Below are positions 11,627 to 22,455 of a DNA stretch of 64,000 nucleotides, in pieces. Where the stretch lies: assembly GCA_030770535.1 (NCBI GenBank), contig JASVEC010000084.1, forward strand, positions 1 to 64,000. The letters are read 5' to 3'. A program made the translations under genes and the position numbers. Every line of letters starts with the position of its first letter. Within the stretch, counting starts at the first letter, position 1. Source of the stretch: Batkoa obscura (Eukaryota > Entomophthoromycota > Entomophthoromycetes > Entomophthorales > Batkoaceae). Below the pieces are notes generated by a model. It searched no databases. It was not told the DNA's origin and worked only from the letters and a program-made list of their open reading frames with translations.

Positions 11627-13582
11627 TTAATAATTCTTACTAAGACATTTATGACGGATTCTGGTAGCAGTAGCACTGGTAACTGGGATAAGGGTATATG
11701 TACCAGTTTGTACTGATGAGCCACTGGTGACTGGGGCAAGAGTATAAGTATCGCTTGGAACGCTATAACTTGTAGATGTGGATTGTTGGCTATCGGTCAC
11801 TGGGTAAGATCCAGTTTGGGTGTATGAGTTAGTGGAGGATGCGATTGTAGATGTTTCAGGTCCAGAGGTAGTAGTAGCAGTCGAAGTTTCTGATCCGGAA
11901 GTTGAGGTTTCTGATTGAGTAGAAGTTATGGCTGAGGTAGTAGAAGTTTCCTCTCCTTTCTTAACTATTTTAATTCTACCATCAGTGTAAGGAGATACAG
12001 GGGTGTACTTTTTAATATAATCACTAACAATAACATCAATAGCATCAAGGGGAGCAAAATCAGTGATAGGTGGAGCAATAAAGTTATCGCCACCAGTGGT
12101 AACAAAATCTAAAGTTGTACATGTGTATACTTTTTCTAAGTCTAATTTGACATAGGTTACTGTCTTTGTTTTACGATTTAATATGTCAACTGAGACTAAA
12201 CGAGATTGTTCTGGCGCAGTTGGATCATAAGTAAATCTCATACCACCAATTTGAATAAATGAACTTACAGGACGATTGTTTACTTTGTTTACCTTAGATA
12301 CAATGGCTTCTAATATATTCCATAATTGTTGACCTGTTAATTTTATATCAACAATAGCATTACCGAATGGGAATACAGTTAAAACATCGGATACTCTGAT
12401 ATCACCTTTAGTAATACCAGCACGAATAACACCAGCATTAAGGAAGGATACATCTGAATTTGGTCTTTTTTCTAAAATGATATCGGAAACAAAAGAACCA
12501 AGGGAACATTCTTTTGTTTGGCAACTAGCCTGTTCAAAATCATCAGCTGCAACACCAAGCACTGTTTTACCAAATTCATCAAATGGTTCTCTCCATTCTT
12601 GAGCTTGTTTATTAGCTTCTTCATTTAGTGGAACTAGGGAGTTTAATTCAATTGGGAAGCCATCGATTTTGCTTAAGTAACCATCTTCATTGAATTTAAT
12701 ATCAACATGTCCTAAGAATCGACTCCAGCAGTAAGCCTGAACAATGTAAGTATCTTTGCCATCTAAATTTTTAACGGAAGTTGGATAGAGACCCATTGAA
12801 TTTGGAGCATTTGTTACGTTATTTAATGGAGAAGCAAGGTAAGAATGAGAATGACCGCCAACGATAAGTGATAAGCCTTTAGTTTTTGATGCTAATTCTT
12901 GATCTTCTTTATAACCATTATGAGAAACAGCAATTACTCTTTTATAACCCATTTTTTTAACTTCATCAATAGTTTCTTGTAAAGTAATAATGGGATCAGA
13001 TACTTTGAGCAATTTGCCAATACTAGATATAGATGGAGCAGTGTAAGTAATATAACCAACAACAGCTAAATTGTATTTTGGGAATAATTGATATTTTTTA
13101 ATCAAGCTTGAAAGTTGAGGATGTTGAGAGGCATCGATATTAGAGGATACTAGTGGAAACGTAAAATTTTGAGCTACTCTAGCTAAATTATCTGGTCCAT
13201 TATCAAACTCATGATTACCAATAGTCATAACATCATATTTTAAATAGTTCATTGCCCTTGCTGTAATATCTCCTTTATAATAAGTATAGTACATAGTACC
13301 TTGGAATTCATCCCCACCATCTAATAATAAATTATTAGGGTGTTTTTCACGTAATTGATCAATGGCTGTTTTTAATCTTGCTAAACCACCATAACATTGT
13401 TTGTTTTCAATCTGCGCCTTAGTACAATCCGTTCCATACTTATTACTTTGGTCGTATCTTGAGTGGACATCATTGGTATGTAAAATAGTCAAATCATAAT
13501 CTGAGTCTTCTCTTCTTATTATACTACCCTCAGTGCAAAAGGTTAAGAGTAATAAAACCAAACTACTACTTTTAAATAACAT
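11627..13582 (-). CDS. Secreted 5'-nucleotidase / UDP-sugar hydrolase family metallophosphatase
   Basis: 651 residues. A hydrophobic signal peptide (about 1-20) points to the secretory pathway. The metallophosphatase domain shows the family metal-binding motifs in order: HTNDVH (35-40), GGDEFQG (around 91), GNHEFDNG (122-129), then VSHNG and GGHSH. The C-terminal 5'-nucleotidase domain follows, with FPFGNAIVDIKLTGQQL and the substrate-pocket motif TTGGDNF. The last 110 residues are a Ser/Thr-rich, probably O-glycosylated stalk with repeated YTLxPVTS units. No hydrophobic GPI-type tail follows, so the mature protein is probably secreted or wall-associated. It should hydrolyse extracellular nucleoside monophosphates for phosphate or purine salvage. 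Single exon. The exact substrate is not decided by the sequence. Confidence 0.92.
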   Translation of the reverse strand: MLFKSSSLVLLLLTFCTEGSIIRREDSDYDLTILHTNDVHSRYDQSNKYGTDCTKAQIENKQCYGGLARLKTAIDQLREKHPNNLLLDGGDEFQGTMYYTYYKGDITARAMNYLKYDVMTIGNHEFDNGPDNLARVAQNFTFPLVSSNIDASQHPQLSSLIKKYQLFPKYNLAVVGYITYTAPSISSIGKLLKVSDPIITLQETIDEVKKMGYKRVIAVSHNGYKEDQELASKTKGLSLIVGGHSHSYLASPLNNVTNAPNSMGLYPTSVKNLDGKDTYIVQAYCWSRFLGHVDIKFNEDGYLSKIDGFPIELNSLVPLNEEANKQAQEWREPFDEFGKTVLGVAADDFEQASCQTKECSLGSFVSDIILEKRPNSDVSFLNAGVIRAGITKGDIRVSDVLTVFPFGNAIVDIKLTGQQLWNILEAIVSKVNKVNNRPVSSFIQIGGMRFTYDPTAPEQSRLVSVDILNRKTKTVTYVKLDLEKVYTCTTLDFVTTGGDNFIAPPITDFAPLDAIDVIVSDYIKKYTPVSPYTDGRIKIVKKGEETSTTSAITSTQSETSTSGSETSTATTTSGPETSTIASSTNSYTQTGSYPVTDSQQSTSTSYSVPSDTYTLAPVTSGSSVQTGTYTLIPVTSATATRIRHKCLSKNY

Positions 13583-14103
13583 TTATCTATTTTAACAATT
13601 AATTAAAAGTACACTTTTCTTTATCAAAAGTTAAGGAAACGACATCCTCTGCTATTCTATTTATATCATCTTTGTTCTCTAATTCCATTATTTAAAGTTA
13701 CCAGCTTCGAATTAAGCTATAAATTTCTAATTGTAGTATTAATTTTTGATATTTTAAATTTAATTTGAAATCTAAATTTAGATGTTTGATATTTTTTTAT
13801 CGGATTACTATATCTAATAGATTAAGTAATATTAAAAATCATTTGAAGTGGTTTGTTTTTATACTTTATATTTTATCTATTAGACAATATACGTAGTAAT
13901 ATGATAAACAGTTTTATTTTAACAAACTTAAAATTTCTTTATTTTTAGTAAAGATTATCTTATAATTCTATGTTAAAGATTATTTTATTATTCTGTAATT
14001 AAGTTTACGATTTATTTGTATAAATTAATTTCAAATAGAGTACTTTTATCAATGCGGCAGTATTGGTGGTAATATCACCCACAAAAACATGCATAAGTAA
14101 TTA
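13583..14103. other. Upstream region of the 5'-nucleotidase gene
   Basis: AT-rich; no gene. On the minus strand TATAAATA (13659-13666) lies about 76 bp before the ATG and may be the TATA box. Confidence 0.45.
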
Positions 14104-14106
14104 GAT

Positions 14107-14201
14107 GGGGATTTTTTTTTGGCTTCATCACTTTTCCATTTTTAAGCGCTACTTAGCGGAAAAATCGTTAGTAAAATTCTTAAACACAAAAATACATCCC
14201 C
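14107..14201 (+). mobile_element. MITE copy M3
   Basis: 95-bp copy from GGGGATTTTTTTTTGG to AATACATCCCC. Flanks are AGAT (left) and AAAT (right), a 4-bp duplication with one mismatch. Confidence 0.85.
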
Positions 14202-14500
14202 AAATCTTTTTTATGATCTTATTTAATTGGTTTACTTTGGGTTATTCTAGCACTAATTTTATTATAAAATTTCTCCACTTATAAATATTACTACTAAAAG
14301 TGATTTTATTATGAACGTATAAAATAAAAAGTTTTTAAAGTTTAGAGTTAAAATATATTAATTCAAGTTTAAATAACTTCTATCTTGTACAATAATTAAA
14401 TTATTTATATTATGATGGATAAAAGTATGAGTTTTAAGAAGCAACTAAATACTATTTTATATTCTTGAAAGACTGTTAGTTCAAATACTTTATTAATAAA
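14202..14500. other. AT-rich spacer
   Basis: Nothing recognised. It does not match the 3' region of the DNA transposon, so copy 2 is truncated at MITE M4. Confidence 0.4.
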
Positions 14501-14598
14501 GAAACTAATTTTTTTGACTTCATTATTTTTTCCATCTTTTAAGCGCTACTTGAGTAGAAAGATTGTTAGTAAAATTCTTAAACAAAAAAATACACCCC
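14501..14598 (+). mobile_element. MITE copy M4 (left end degraded)
   Basis: The core and right end are well kept (…AAAAAATACACCCC, 14598), but the left terminal GGGG is not recognisable. It directly abuts the truncated transposon copy 2. Confidence 0.75.
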
Positions 14599-14758
14599 TA
14601 TATTGTATAGTAATTTTAATTTGCTCATTTTTAATTTTTTTTGTATTTTTGATAATAGGTTGTGATGTTGGTATTTTATTATTACTAATTATTTTTGAGT
14701 AATCATATTGATTTTTACTCATATTAAATCCAAAACTTTTACATTCATCAAAAGAATA

Positions 14759-15221
14759 TGGGTGAAGGTTGGTACTCAGTGGTAGGAGTTAAAAGCAGTT
14801 CTTAGTTGATTAACTTCCCTTGAGTCGAACGGTCTTACTTTATATAACTAAGATAGACTTAAATGAATAGGAATAATACGTAATAAGTTACGAACTATGT
14901 AAGACAAATAGAATAGAAAATATTACTGTAAAATCTATGTAAGATGTTGTCAGAAAGACTTAGTGGCTTTATTAATAATACGTTATCAGGGAGTAATCCA
15001 ATCAAAAAGCTTCGAGTTATCATGTTGAACAGTCTCTTTTATACTCCAAGTATGGATATTAAAACGAGAAGATAATATTCTTTGCAATATGAAGTTAGAA
15101 ATTCTCGCAGCAAATCAAAATAAGGGACTCTGACCTGATTGTGCTTGAACTTGAGAACACAACAACTTAAGTGATTGTTGTGTTATAATCAATCTGAGAG
15201 CTGATAAACCAATATTTCACA
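14759..15221 (-). mobile_element. Older solo LTR (Ty3/Gypsy family)
   Basis: It is similar along its whole length to the LTR that starts 3 bp further on, but with many substitutions, so it is clearly an older copy. Its left border lies inside transposase sequence of transposon copy 2. Its end ATTTCACA directly precedes the insertion point of the young element. Confidence 0.8.
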
Positions 15222-15224
15222 CTT

Positions 15225-15690
15225 TGTGAAAGTTGATACTTAGTGGCCGAAGTTAAAAGCTACTCTTGCTTAATTAACTTGCCTTGAGTCGAAGGGTCTT
15301 AGTTTATATATCTAAGGTAGACTTAACTTAATAGAAATAGTATGTAATAAGCTACAAATTATGTAAAACAAATACAATGGAAGATACTACTATAAAATCT
15401 ATATCAGATGTTGTCAGAAAGACTTAGTGACTTTATTAATGATACGTTATCAGGGAGTAATCCAATTAAAAAAGCCTGGAGTTATCATATTGAAGAATCT
15501 CTTTTATACTCCAATAAATATGGATATTAATACGAGAGGATGTTATTCCTTGCAATATGAAGTTAGAAATTCTCGCAGCAAATCAAAATAAGGGACTCTG
15601 ACTTGATTGTATTTGAACTTGAGAACACAGCAACTTAAGTGATTGTTGCGTTATAATCAATCCGAGAGCTAAATAAAGCAATATTTCACA
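15225..15690 (-). repeat. LTR (3' LTR in coding sense)
   Basis: 466 bp, TG…CA termini, same length as the partner at 21741-22206 and apparently identical to it. Confidence 0.95.
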
Positions 15691-15776
15691 TTTCCCTCCC
15701 TATGATTTGATGTAGTGAATTTTTATGATTTACTTACCAAGAGCAATTTGACTAGTTACGAATTGTACTCATTGAA

Positions 15777-18700
15777 TCACATTGCTGATTTGAGAAACTT
15801 GGCATGGACTCGATTATAAATGACGCTTGTTCCTTTATGTTTAATCGAATAGCTATCATACAAGTGTTTATGTATGATTTCATATGGTCCGTCCCATTTC
15901 AGTGCCAGTTTATTTTTTCTAGGTTGGTTGTAGGAAGGATACAAATAAACAATATCTCCTACCTTGAAAGTGGCTAGACTAGGAAGTCTGGACATATCTT
16001 GCTGATACCTCTTTATCTTCGAATCTGTTAATGCGTTAAAGGCTTCAACTTGGATAGCTATCAATTTTTTTGTTAGTTTAGCCAAGTATATGTCAGGGCT
16101 TATCTCGCCTTGTTTAGCGATTAAAGGGGCAAAAGATATGGGGAGCCCAGGGTGTCTCCCATAAAGCATAATAAAAGGAGACTTTTTAGTAATACTGTGT
16201 ACTGAATATCTATATGCTAAAATAGCGGAATGTAGATATTCATCCCAACAGCTAGTTTTGTCAAAAGCTAGTTTTCTTAGTATACGTATTAGTGTACCGT
16301 TTACTCTCTCAACCATTCCATTAGTTTCTGGATGATACGGAGCTGCAGTAGAATGTCTTATGGCCATTAGTCTGGCTAATTTTGGGAGAACTAGATTAAC
16401 AAAATTGGCAGCATTATCGGTAAGTATCACCTGTGGGCTTCCATGTCTACAAATAATATCTTCATATATAAATTTAGATATGTGGAAGGAAGTCTGGTTT
16501 GGTATTGCTCTAGCTTCAACCCACTTAGTTAGATGGTCTATAGCTACAACGATATACTTATTTCCTCTTACTGAAGAAGCTTCACAAAGAGGGCCTATCA
16601 CATCTATACTTACCGTGTGGAATGCATGTTTAGGTAAAATAAACTTGTAAGCTGTTACTTTTATCCTACTTTGTTCTCTTTTACAAACATCACAATTATT
16701 TATGAAGTCTTCTAAGTCTGGTATCATTGATTCCCAATAGCAGGAAACTTTCATGGTGTCATATGTTTTTTGGAAGGCTGAATGCCCGCAGATCACATTG
16801 TGAAACTGTTGACATGCAGATAGCCGCGAAGAAGGCTTAATATACGGAATATATGTTCCTTTAATCTTTTTGTACAATGCATTACTTTTGACAATGATAT
16901 TCTGGGCATTTTTCTCAAGCCATTGTTTAAGCTCAGGTTGTTGTTGCGGCCACTTATTTTTATTACCCAATAGGTTGTACAGATCATCATCTATGGGGGT
17001 GGCTAGACAGATCCTGGGTAACCTACTAAGCCCATCTGCATTTTGGTGATCTTTACCTGGCTTATATACTATATCAAAACTATACGATTGTAGTTTTAGA
17101 GCCCACCTAGCTAGACGTCCTTCAGGATTAGTGATTGAATATAACCACTTTAGGGAAACATGGTCGGTAATAACAGTAAAGTGAGTGCCATAGATATACG
17201 GTCTAAATGCCTTTATAGCATGAATAATTGCAAGGCATTCCTTCTCTGTCGTAGTGTAATTCCTCTCATGCTTCGATAAGGTTCTAGAGGTATAAGCTAT
17301 TGGATGCTCGCAGTTGTCATCATCCAGTTGACTTAAAACACCTCCAACTGCCGTTAGGCTAGCGTCGGTATGCAGGGAGAAGGGCTTTGAGAAATTTGGA
17401 AACATCAACACTGGGGCGTTAAGCAGCTTATCGCGAAGTTCTTCAAAGGCTTGTTGGTGTTCTTCTTTCCATTGAAACTTGACTTCTTTCTTTAACAATT
17501 GGAATAGTGGAGTGGCTAAGTTCGAAAAATCTTTTATAAATCTTCGGTAGTAATTCATTAGTCCGAGGAATACTTGTACTTCTCTCATCGTAGTTGGGGG
17601 GAAAAGCTCTTTTACTGCATCTAATTTATTAGGAATAGGAGCTAAACCTTTGTCAGAGACCTTGTAGCCTAAAAATTCCAGACTAGTTTGGAAAAATGAG
17701 CATTTTTTTGGCTTTAACTTTAAGTTAGCTTGGCGAAGACGTTCGAATACTGCTTTAAGGTGATTTAGGTGATCCACGAAAGTCTTCGAGAACACATTCA
17801 AGTCGTCTAAGTAAATTAGTACACATGAGAGCTTAAGATCACCTAGTGTATTATCCATAAGACGTTGGAATGTAGCAGGAGCGTTTGAAAGGCCTTGTGG
17901 CATCCTCGTTGGTTGAAATAGTCCTTCGGAAGTAATCAAAGCGCATTTCTCTTGGTCTTCCGGATCCATTTCTACCTGCCAGTATCCTGAGATTAGATCC
18001 ATTGCTGAAAAGTATTTTGCACCTTGTAAGCGGTCAACAGCATCATCTATTCTGGGTAGTGGATATACATCCTTCTTTGTGATTTTGTTGAGTTTCCTAT
18101 AGTCCATAACTACTCTATTAGTTCCATCTTTTTTCTTAACAATCATAAGGGGAGAGGCCCATGGACTATTTGAAGGGATAATCAAACCTAATCTTAAAAG
18201 TTTTTGGACTTCTTCTCGTTCTGCCTTAAGTTCAGACTGAGATTTACGATATGCTTTAGTTGCAACAGGTAGTGAATCACATGTATATACTTTATGTTTA
18301 GTATTGCGGGCACAGCCAATATCTTCTTCTGAAGTTGCAAAGACGTCTTTATATTCTTCCAGCAATTTATAAAATTGAAGTTGTTCATCTGGGTTTAGAT
18401 GTTTAATAGTGTCTTTCTCAACAAACAGGGTTTGGTTATTAGGGGCTTCTTCATAAATTTGGAATTCTTCTAGTGTTGCAAATTTACTGAAAGTATTAAT
18501 CACAATGTTATTTTCTACGTGGATTGTACCAACCTGTTGACCTCTAGAGATTTTGATATCTTTTTCGGTAATGTTGGCAAGCAGTAGTTTTATAGTCTCA
18601 TTCATGTTATTACCTAAAATCCCGGGCATAGTTAGAGGTTCTAATCTTGAAACACTTTCTATACTGTATATAGATAGATGGAACTCCTTAGGTACCCATA

Positions 18701-19535
18701 ATGAGATTTCGGTGTCTAGTACTACCTGTGATTTAGGCGGTATTAGTAAGTTCTTAGGGGAAATAATGGGGATTCCAGACTGCTTATATGCTATATCTGG
18801 ATATTGATAAATCACAGATTCTAATCCGCAGAGAGTAACGTCAACTGATTTATTGTTAGTCCGATAGCTCATTATACGACAGTCAGGAGTTTTGTTGCTT
18901 ATGTTGTTAATGGTTAGGTTCCTTGGCTTATTGTAGTACATTGGAATGGATTGATCTAATACTTTTAAGATATTTTGATCGTACAATAATTGGCAACCAT
19001 GTTTCACAAAGAATTCGGTGCCTAGGAGGAAGTCGTAACCTTCGCTTTCCAACACTATCGCTGGAAAGGCTAAAGTTAGCTTTCCAAACTTAATAGGGAT
19101 TGATGAGTATGCTCCTAGTGCCGTGACGGTTCCGGTTCCGGCTGTACCGAAGGTGTCCGAACAATCTATATCCGGTTTAAAGGGTAATCGTTTTACCAGA
19201 CGACTCGATATGAAATTGATGGGAGCTCCGCTATCTAATATTATACGCACATTTTTTTTGTAAATCGACGCATTAATGTAAGTACAATCGGTGGAGTTGG
19301 CTTTGGCATCGAGGTTTACTAAGAGGATCTGTTTATTTGGATTCTGATATTCTCTAATGATGTTTCTAAATGCAATTGCTAAGTCTGATTCTCCAGTTAG
19401 GATTTTGTCTAGAGGAATTGGGATGGTAACATTAGTTAACCACTGGTGTGTATTATCTAGTTCACTTTGTGTAAGGGACAGTTTGGATAAATCGGATAAT
19501 TGTGAAATGTAAGGTTTAGCAATTTCATTTATCAA
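15777..19535 (-). CDS. pol: Ty3/Gypsy pol polyprotein (fossil element part)
   Basis: A long frame of about 1,250 residues with domains in the Ty3/Gypsy order. An aspartic protease comes first (IILDSGAPINF), then reverse transcriptase (MPQGLSNAPATF and IYLDDLNVF). RNase H follows (HTDASLTAVGG), then integrase with an HHCC zinc finger (CDVCKREQS), the catalytic core (DVIGP, LTDNAANF) and a GPY-type module near the end (KWDGPYEI). No chromodomain follows. It looks whole. The protease-to-integrase order assigns it to Metaviridae rather than Copia-type elements. Confidence 0.95.
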   Translation of the reverse strand: MINEIAKPYISQLSDLSKLSLTQSELDNTHQWLTNVTIPIPLDKILTGESDLAIAFRNIIREYQNPNKQILLVNLDAKANSTDCTYINASIYKKNVRIILDSGAPINFISSRLVKRLPFKPDIDCSDTFGTAGTGTVTALGAYSSIPIKFGKLTLAFPAIVLESEGYDFLLGTEFFVKHGCQLLYDQNILKVLDQSIPMYYNKPRNLTINNISNKTPDCRIMSYRTNNKSVDVTLCGLESVIYQYPDIAYKQSGIPIISPKNLLIPPKSQVVLDTEISLWVPKEFHLSIYSIESVSRLEPLTMPGILGNNMNETIKLLLANITEKDIKISRGQQVGTIHVENNIVINTFSKFATLEEFQIYEEAPNNQTLFVEKDTIKHLNPDEQLQFYKLLEEYKDVFATSEEDIGCARNTKHKVYTCDSLPVATKAYRKSQSELKAEREEVQKLLRLGLIIPSNSPWASPLMIVKKKDGTNRVVMDYRKLNKITKKDVYPLPRIDDAVDRLQGAKYFSAMDLISGYWQVEMDPEDQEKCALITSEGLFQPTRMPQGLSNAPATFQRLMDNTLGDLKLSCVLIYLDDLNVFSKTFVDHLNHLKAVFERLRQANLKLKPKKCSFFQTSLEFLGYKVSDKGLAPIPNKLDAVKELFPPTTMREVQVFLGLMNYYRRFIKDFSNLATPLFQLLKKEVKFQWKEEHQQAFEELRDKLLNAPVLMFPNFSKPFSLHTDASLTAVGGVLSQLDDDNCEHPIAYTSRTLSKHERNYTTTEKECLAIIHAIKAFRPYIYGTHFTVITDHVSLKWLYSITNPEGRLARWALKLQSYSFDIVYKPGKDHQNADGLSRLPRICLATPIDDDLYNLLGNKNKWPQQQPELKQWLEKNAQNIIVKSNALYKKIKGTYIPYIKPSSRLSACQQFHNVICGHSAFQKTYDTMKVSCYWESMIPDLEDFINNCDVCKREQSRIKVTAYKFILPKHAFHTVSIDVIGPLCEASSVRGNKYIVVAIDHLTKWVEARAIPNQTSFHISKFIYEDIICRHGSPQVILTDNAANFVNLVLPKLARLMAIRHSTAAPYHPETNGMVERVNGTLIRILRKLAFDKTSCWDEYLHSAILAYRYSVHSITKKSPFIMLYGRHPGLPISFAPLIAKQGEISPDIYLAKLTKKLIAIQVEAFNALTDSKIKRYQQDMSRLPSLATFKVGDIVYLYPSYNQPRKNKLALKWDGPYEIIHKHLYDSYSIKHKGTSVIYNRVHAKFLKSAM

Positions 19536-19786
19536 GGCAGAATCAGGGGCATTGATAGAGTTATCAGGTGACTTATCGATTCGACGTGGAATGACTTTAG
19601 GAATTTCAACGACGGGAACCTTTTTCTTCTTGGGTCTGCCACGAATTTTGGAAGGTAGTGCTAGGATGAGGGTAGAGGGGTCAAATTTTGAAAGCGTGTT
19701 AATTTCGAAGTCTAATTCAGTGCTTTCATCTGGATCAGGAGGAATTTTTGATTTCGTGGAAGGGGGATCCTCATTTACCCTCCCAC

Positions 19787-21622
19787 TTAGAAGTTTTTTG
19801 ACTCGCTGTTGGGGTCAACAAACTTTTCAGTGTCACCATCATTATAATTATAATTGAGGTGATTAACTTGTTTATTTTTGTTAAAATGTTTACTATTGCG
19901 AACATTTTTTTCAAAGTAATATTTAAAAATACCATTTTCTGGCTTTGGTTCAATACAATTGACGGCAATATGTCCATGTTCACCACAGTTCCAGCATCCA
20001 GTAAATACTCGAGATTTACGATGGTTGGAGTAGTGCTGTTGTGTAATGGCAAAGCAATGAAGATATTCGTTGTTGTCCGTTTCTTTATCTATATGATTAA
20101 CGTATAGTTTCTTGGATTTAACTTCGCTTTTTGGACTTCCGAGGTATAGCTCTAAAATCTCTATCATCTGAGTAATATTGGTGATATTATGATGAGGGTC
20201 TAGAAAAAGACATGCGATGTGACTTGGAAGGTTTCGTCGGAAGGCAAGGCGGAGGTCTGTAACGCTTAACTTCCCACAGGAAATTAAAGGATTAGCACGA
20301 TTTCTTATGTTTGCAATGAAACTTCCAAGTTTGCTTTCATCATCTAATCGTAAAGATAGGAGAGCAGCCTTTTTTGCTTCCATTTTGACATCGGAATCAT
20401 ATTTATCTATGAATGCCTTTTTGAGGGATTTCCAGTCATTGCGTAAGTCATCAGGCAAGGTCATGTACCAGGAAAGTTCATTTGTTTGTAGTTGACCTAA
20501 AAGGCATTGGGGGCGACACTCGTAGGTCCAGTTGTTGATATCAAGATGAACTTCTAAGGCTTTGATGAAGGTGGTAGCAGTAATTTCGTTTGGATTGAAT
20601 AAGAGACTAAAATTAAACTTGGTATTAGCGGATTGGGAGCTTTGTGGATAGTTGTGGGGGTTCGTAGAGAAGCTATTTGGATTTGAATCGGGTTGCACGT
20701 AGCGAGATGAACATTGGTCATAGGATGCATGTAGAGCGATTTGAGGGACATTATGTGCCGGCTTGCTTTTATTATTATCAAAAAGATTTCCCGGATTAAC
20801 TTCAGCATAAGGTTGTATACGTGGTCGTATTGGCTCAGCGTTGGATCCTATAGTAGGGATTCTTGGGTAAGTACCATCAGTGGGTGCAGTGGTCATTTTG
20901 GGAAGTGAATGAGGTAGGTGTGCGGAAGTTTGCGGAGAGTTTTCTTCTTTCTTGGACTTGTCATCTGGTTGTATCAAGTGAATAGGGCCACAATACTTAG
21001 GGGTCACTTGATATTCAGTATCAAGGGTAGACTCTGTGGTACTATCACCTAGATCATACATATTGTATTTTGGAGCATCTCTATAATTTGAGAGTCTAGA
21101 GTGAGGAGCTGAAACAGCAACACGCCCTTTTCTAAAATTATAAGAAGATGCCCTGATTTGGCCGGTGTTGGAAGCTACCTTGGTTTGAAGAAAGATGGGC
21201 TCTTCCTTGATACTCTGTATGTTACGCGAAATTTCTTCCCATTCAGCCGCTGACTGCTTTTTATCCAATCTAATTTGTTCCTTCAAATTATTATTGGAAG
21301 TGATAAGCTGGCTAATGGTGGTCACTTGTTGAGCCATTTTCTTGTTACAAGCAGCTAAATCTTGTTCTAAAGTCAAGATTCTGGCATCACTGGTTGATGC
21401 GGACGCAAGGAATTGCTCAACGTAAGATAAGCGATGATTGTACTCGCTGAATCTGGTCATCAACGATTTGTTAAGCTCTGAGAAAGTGGCTTTCACTTTT
21501 CTGTCGATATCTGAGATTCTTTCGGCAGTAAGGTCGTTGATCTCAGTGAGGGTCAATTGTTGACGGTTATCAAGAAGATATCTTGAGTCGGCAAAATAGG
21601 GTATGGGACTATTGTTGATCAT
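19787..21622 (-). CDS. gag: Ty3/Gypsy gag protein (fossil element part)
   Basis: 611 residues. The N-terminal part is predicted coiled-coil and hydrophilic. The middle contains a capsid-like segment (about residues 340-480). Near the C terminus there is a CCHC zinc knuckle, CWNCGEHGHIAVNC, typical of nucleocapsid. It starts about 100 bp inside the right LTR and lies in a different frame from pol. It looks whole. Confidence 0.92.
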   Translation of the reverse strand: MINNSPIPYFADSRYLLDNRQQLTLTEINDLTAERISDIDRKVKATFSELNKSLMTRFSEYNHRLSYVEQFLASASTSDARILTLEQDLAACNKKMAQQVTTISQLITSNNNLKEQIRLDKKQSAAEWEEISRNIQSIKEEPIFLQTKVASNTGQIRASSYNFRKGRVAVSAPHSRLSNYRDAPKYNMYDLGDSTTESTLDTEYQVTPKYCGPIHLIQPDDKSKKEENSPQTSAHLPHSLPKMTTAPTDGTYPRIPTIGSNAEPIRPRIQPYAEVNPGNLFDNNKSKPAHNVPQIALHASYDQCSSRYVQPDSNPNSFSTNPHNYPQSSQSANTKFNFSLLFNPNEITATTFIKALEVHLDINNWTYECRPQCLLGQLQTNELSWYMTLPDDLRNDWKSLKKAFIDKYDSDVKMEAKKAALLSLRLDDESKLGSFIANIRNRANPLISCGKLSVTDLRLAFRRNLPSHIACLFLDPHHNITNITQMIEILELYLGSPKSEVKSKKLYVNHIDKETDNNEYLHCFAITQQHYSNHRKSRVFTGCWNCGEHGHIAVNCIEPKPENGIFKYYFEKNVRNSKHFNKNKQVNHLNYNYNDGDTEKFVDPNSESKNF

Positions 21623-21740
21623 AGTCTGTGAATTAAGGGGATTGGAGGTTTGGGGTGGTTACGCGGTAAGAACCGTAAAGGAAAGGCTATAAAGGCTACC
21701 TAGTGTAGTTATAGGAGCTTTCCCAGTTATGAGCGCCAAG

Positions 21741-22206
21741 TGTGAAAGTTGATACTTAGTGGCCGAAGTTAAAAGCTACTCTTGCTTAATTAACTTGCCT
21801 TGAGTCGAAGGGTCTTAGTTTATATATCTAAGGTAGACTTAACTTAATAGAAATAGTATGTAATAAGCTACAAATTATGTAAAACAAATACAATGGAAGA
21901 TACTACTATAAAATCTATATCAGATGTTGTCAGAAAGACTTAGTGACTTTATTAATGATACGTTATCAGGGAGTAATCCAATTAAAAAAGCCTGGAGTTA
22001 TCATATTGAAGAATCTCTTTTATACTCCAATAAATATGGATATTAATACGAGAGGATGTTATTCCTTGCAATATGAAGTTAGAAATTCTCGCAGCAAATC
22101 AAAATAAGGGACTCTGACTTGATTGTATTTGAACTTGAGAACACAGCAACTTAAGTGATTGTTGCGTTATAATCAATCCGAGAGCTAAATAAAGCAATAT
22201 TTCACA
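21741..22206 (-). repeat. LTR (5' LTR in coding sense)
   Basis: 466 bp, partner of 15225-15690. The primer-binding site lies just inside it. Confidence 0.95.
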
Positions 22207-22455
22207 ACTTGTTAGTTTTTGTTTCCTGTTTTCTTTAAAGCACTAACTTTATACATTGCTTGATTAAGTTTATTATCAATAGTATTTTTTTCTTTTTTTT
22301 GTTTTATTATAAAATAGTCTTTTAAGTTAAATTTTTTAATTTAATTTTAAGCTTTTTAAATTTAACTAATCATACATCAAAGTTACAAATTTAAAAACTT
22401 AAAATTTGGATTAATTTCTAATCAAAATTTGGAACTAATTCGAACATCCCCATAT

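Larger units (their letters stand above)
15225..22206 (-). mobile_element. Ty3/Gypsy LTR retrotransposon, whole-looking and young
   Basis: A 6,982-bp element. Both LTRs are 466 bp (15225-15690 and 21741-22206), begin TGTGAAAG on the plus strand and end TTTCACA. By eye they look identical, which suggests recent insertion. The 4-bp target duplication is ACTT (15221-15224 and 22207-22210). Coding sense is minus. A likely primer-binding site, TGGCGCTCATAACTGGG, lies 2 bp inside the right LTR (21722-21738). A polypurine tract, AGGGAGGGAAA in sense, adjoins the left LTR (15691-15701). Gag and pol are on the minus strand in different frames, an arrangement for which this family is known to use frameshifting. 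The element is nested in DNA transposon copy 2, next to an older LTR of its own family. Confidence 0.95.
14599..22451 (-). mobile_element. Sola-like DNA transposon, copy 2 (truncated, carrying nested LTR elements)
   Basis: Two pieces flank the LTR material. The piece at 14599-14758 matches transposase codons around 105-155 (minus strand). The piece at 22207-22451 matches the region around Met72 and then the terminal region. It ends AATTCGAACATCCCC followed by ATAT. The 3' part of the transposon and the stretch holding the partial LTR in copies 1 and 3 are missing. It is a host site for an older LTR (14759-15221) and for the whole-looking Ty3/Gypsy element (15225-22206). Confidence 0.75.

Noticed and set aside
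11627-11660. Extra 3' exon giving the 5'-nucleotidase a GPI tail
   Set aside because: The only candidate GTAAG…CAG pair would make an intron of about 30 nt and no hydrophobic tail follows.
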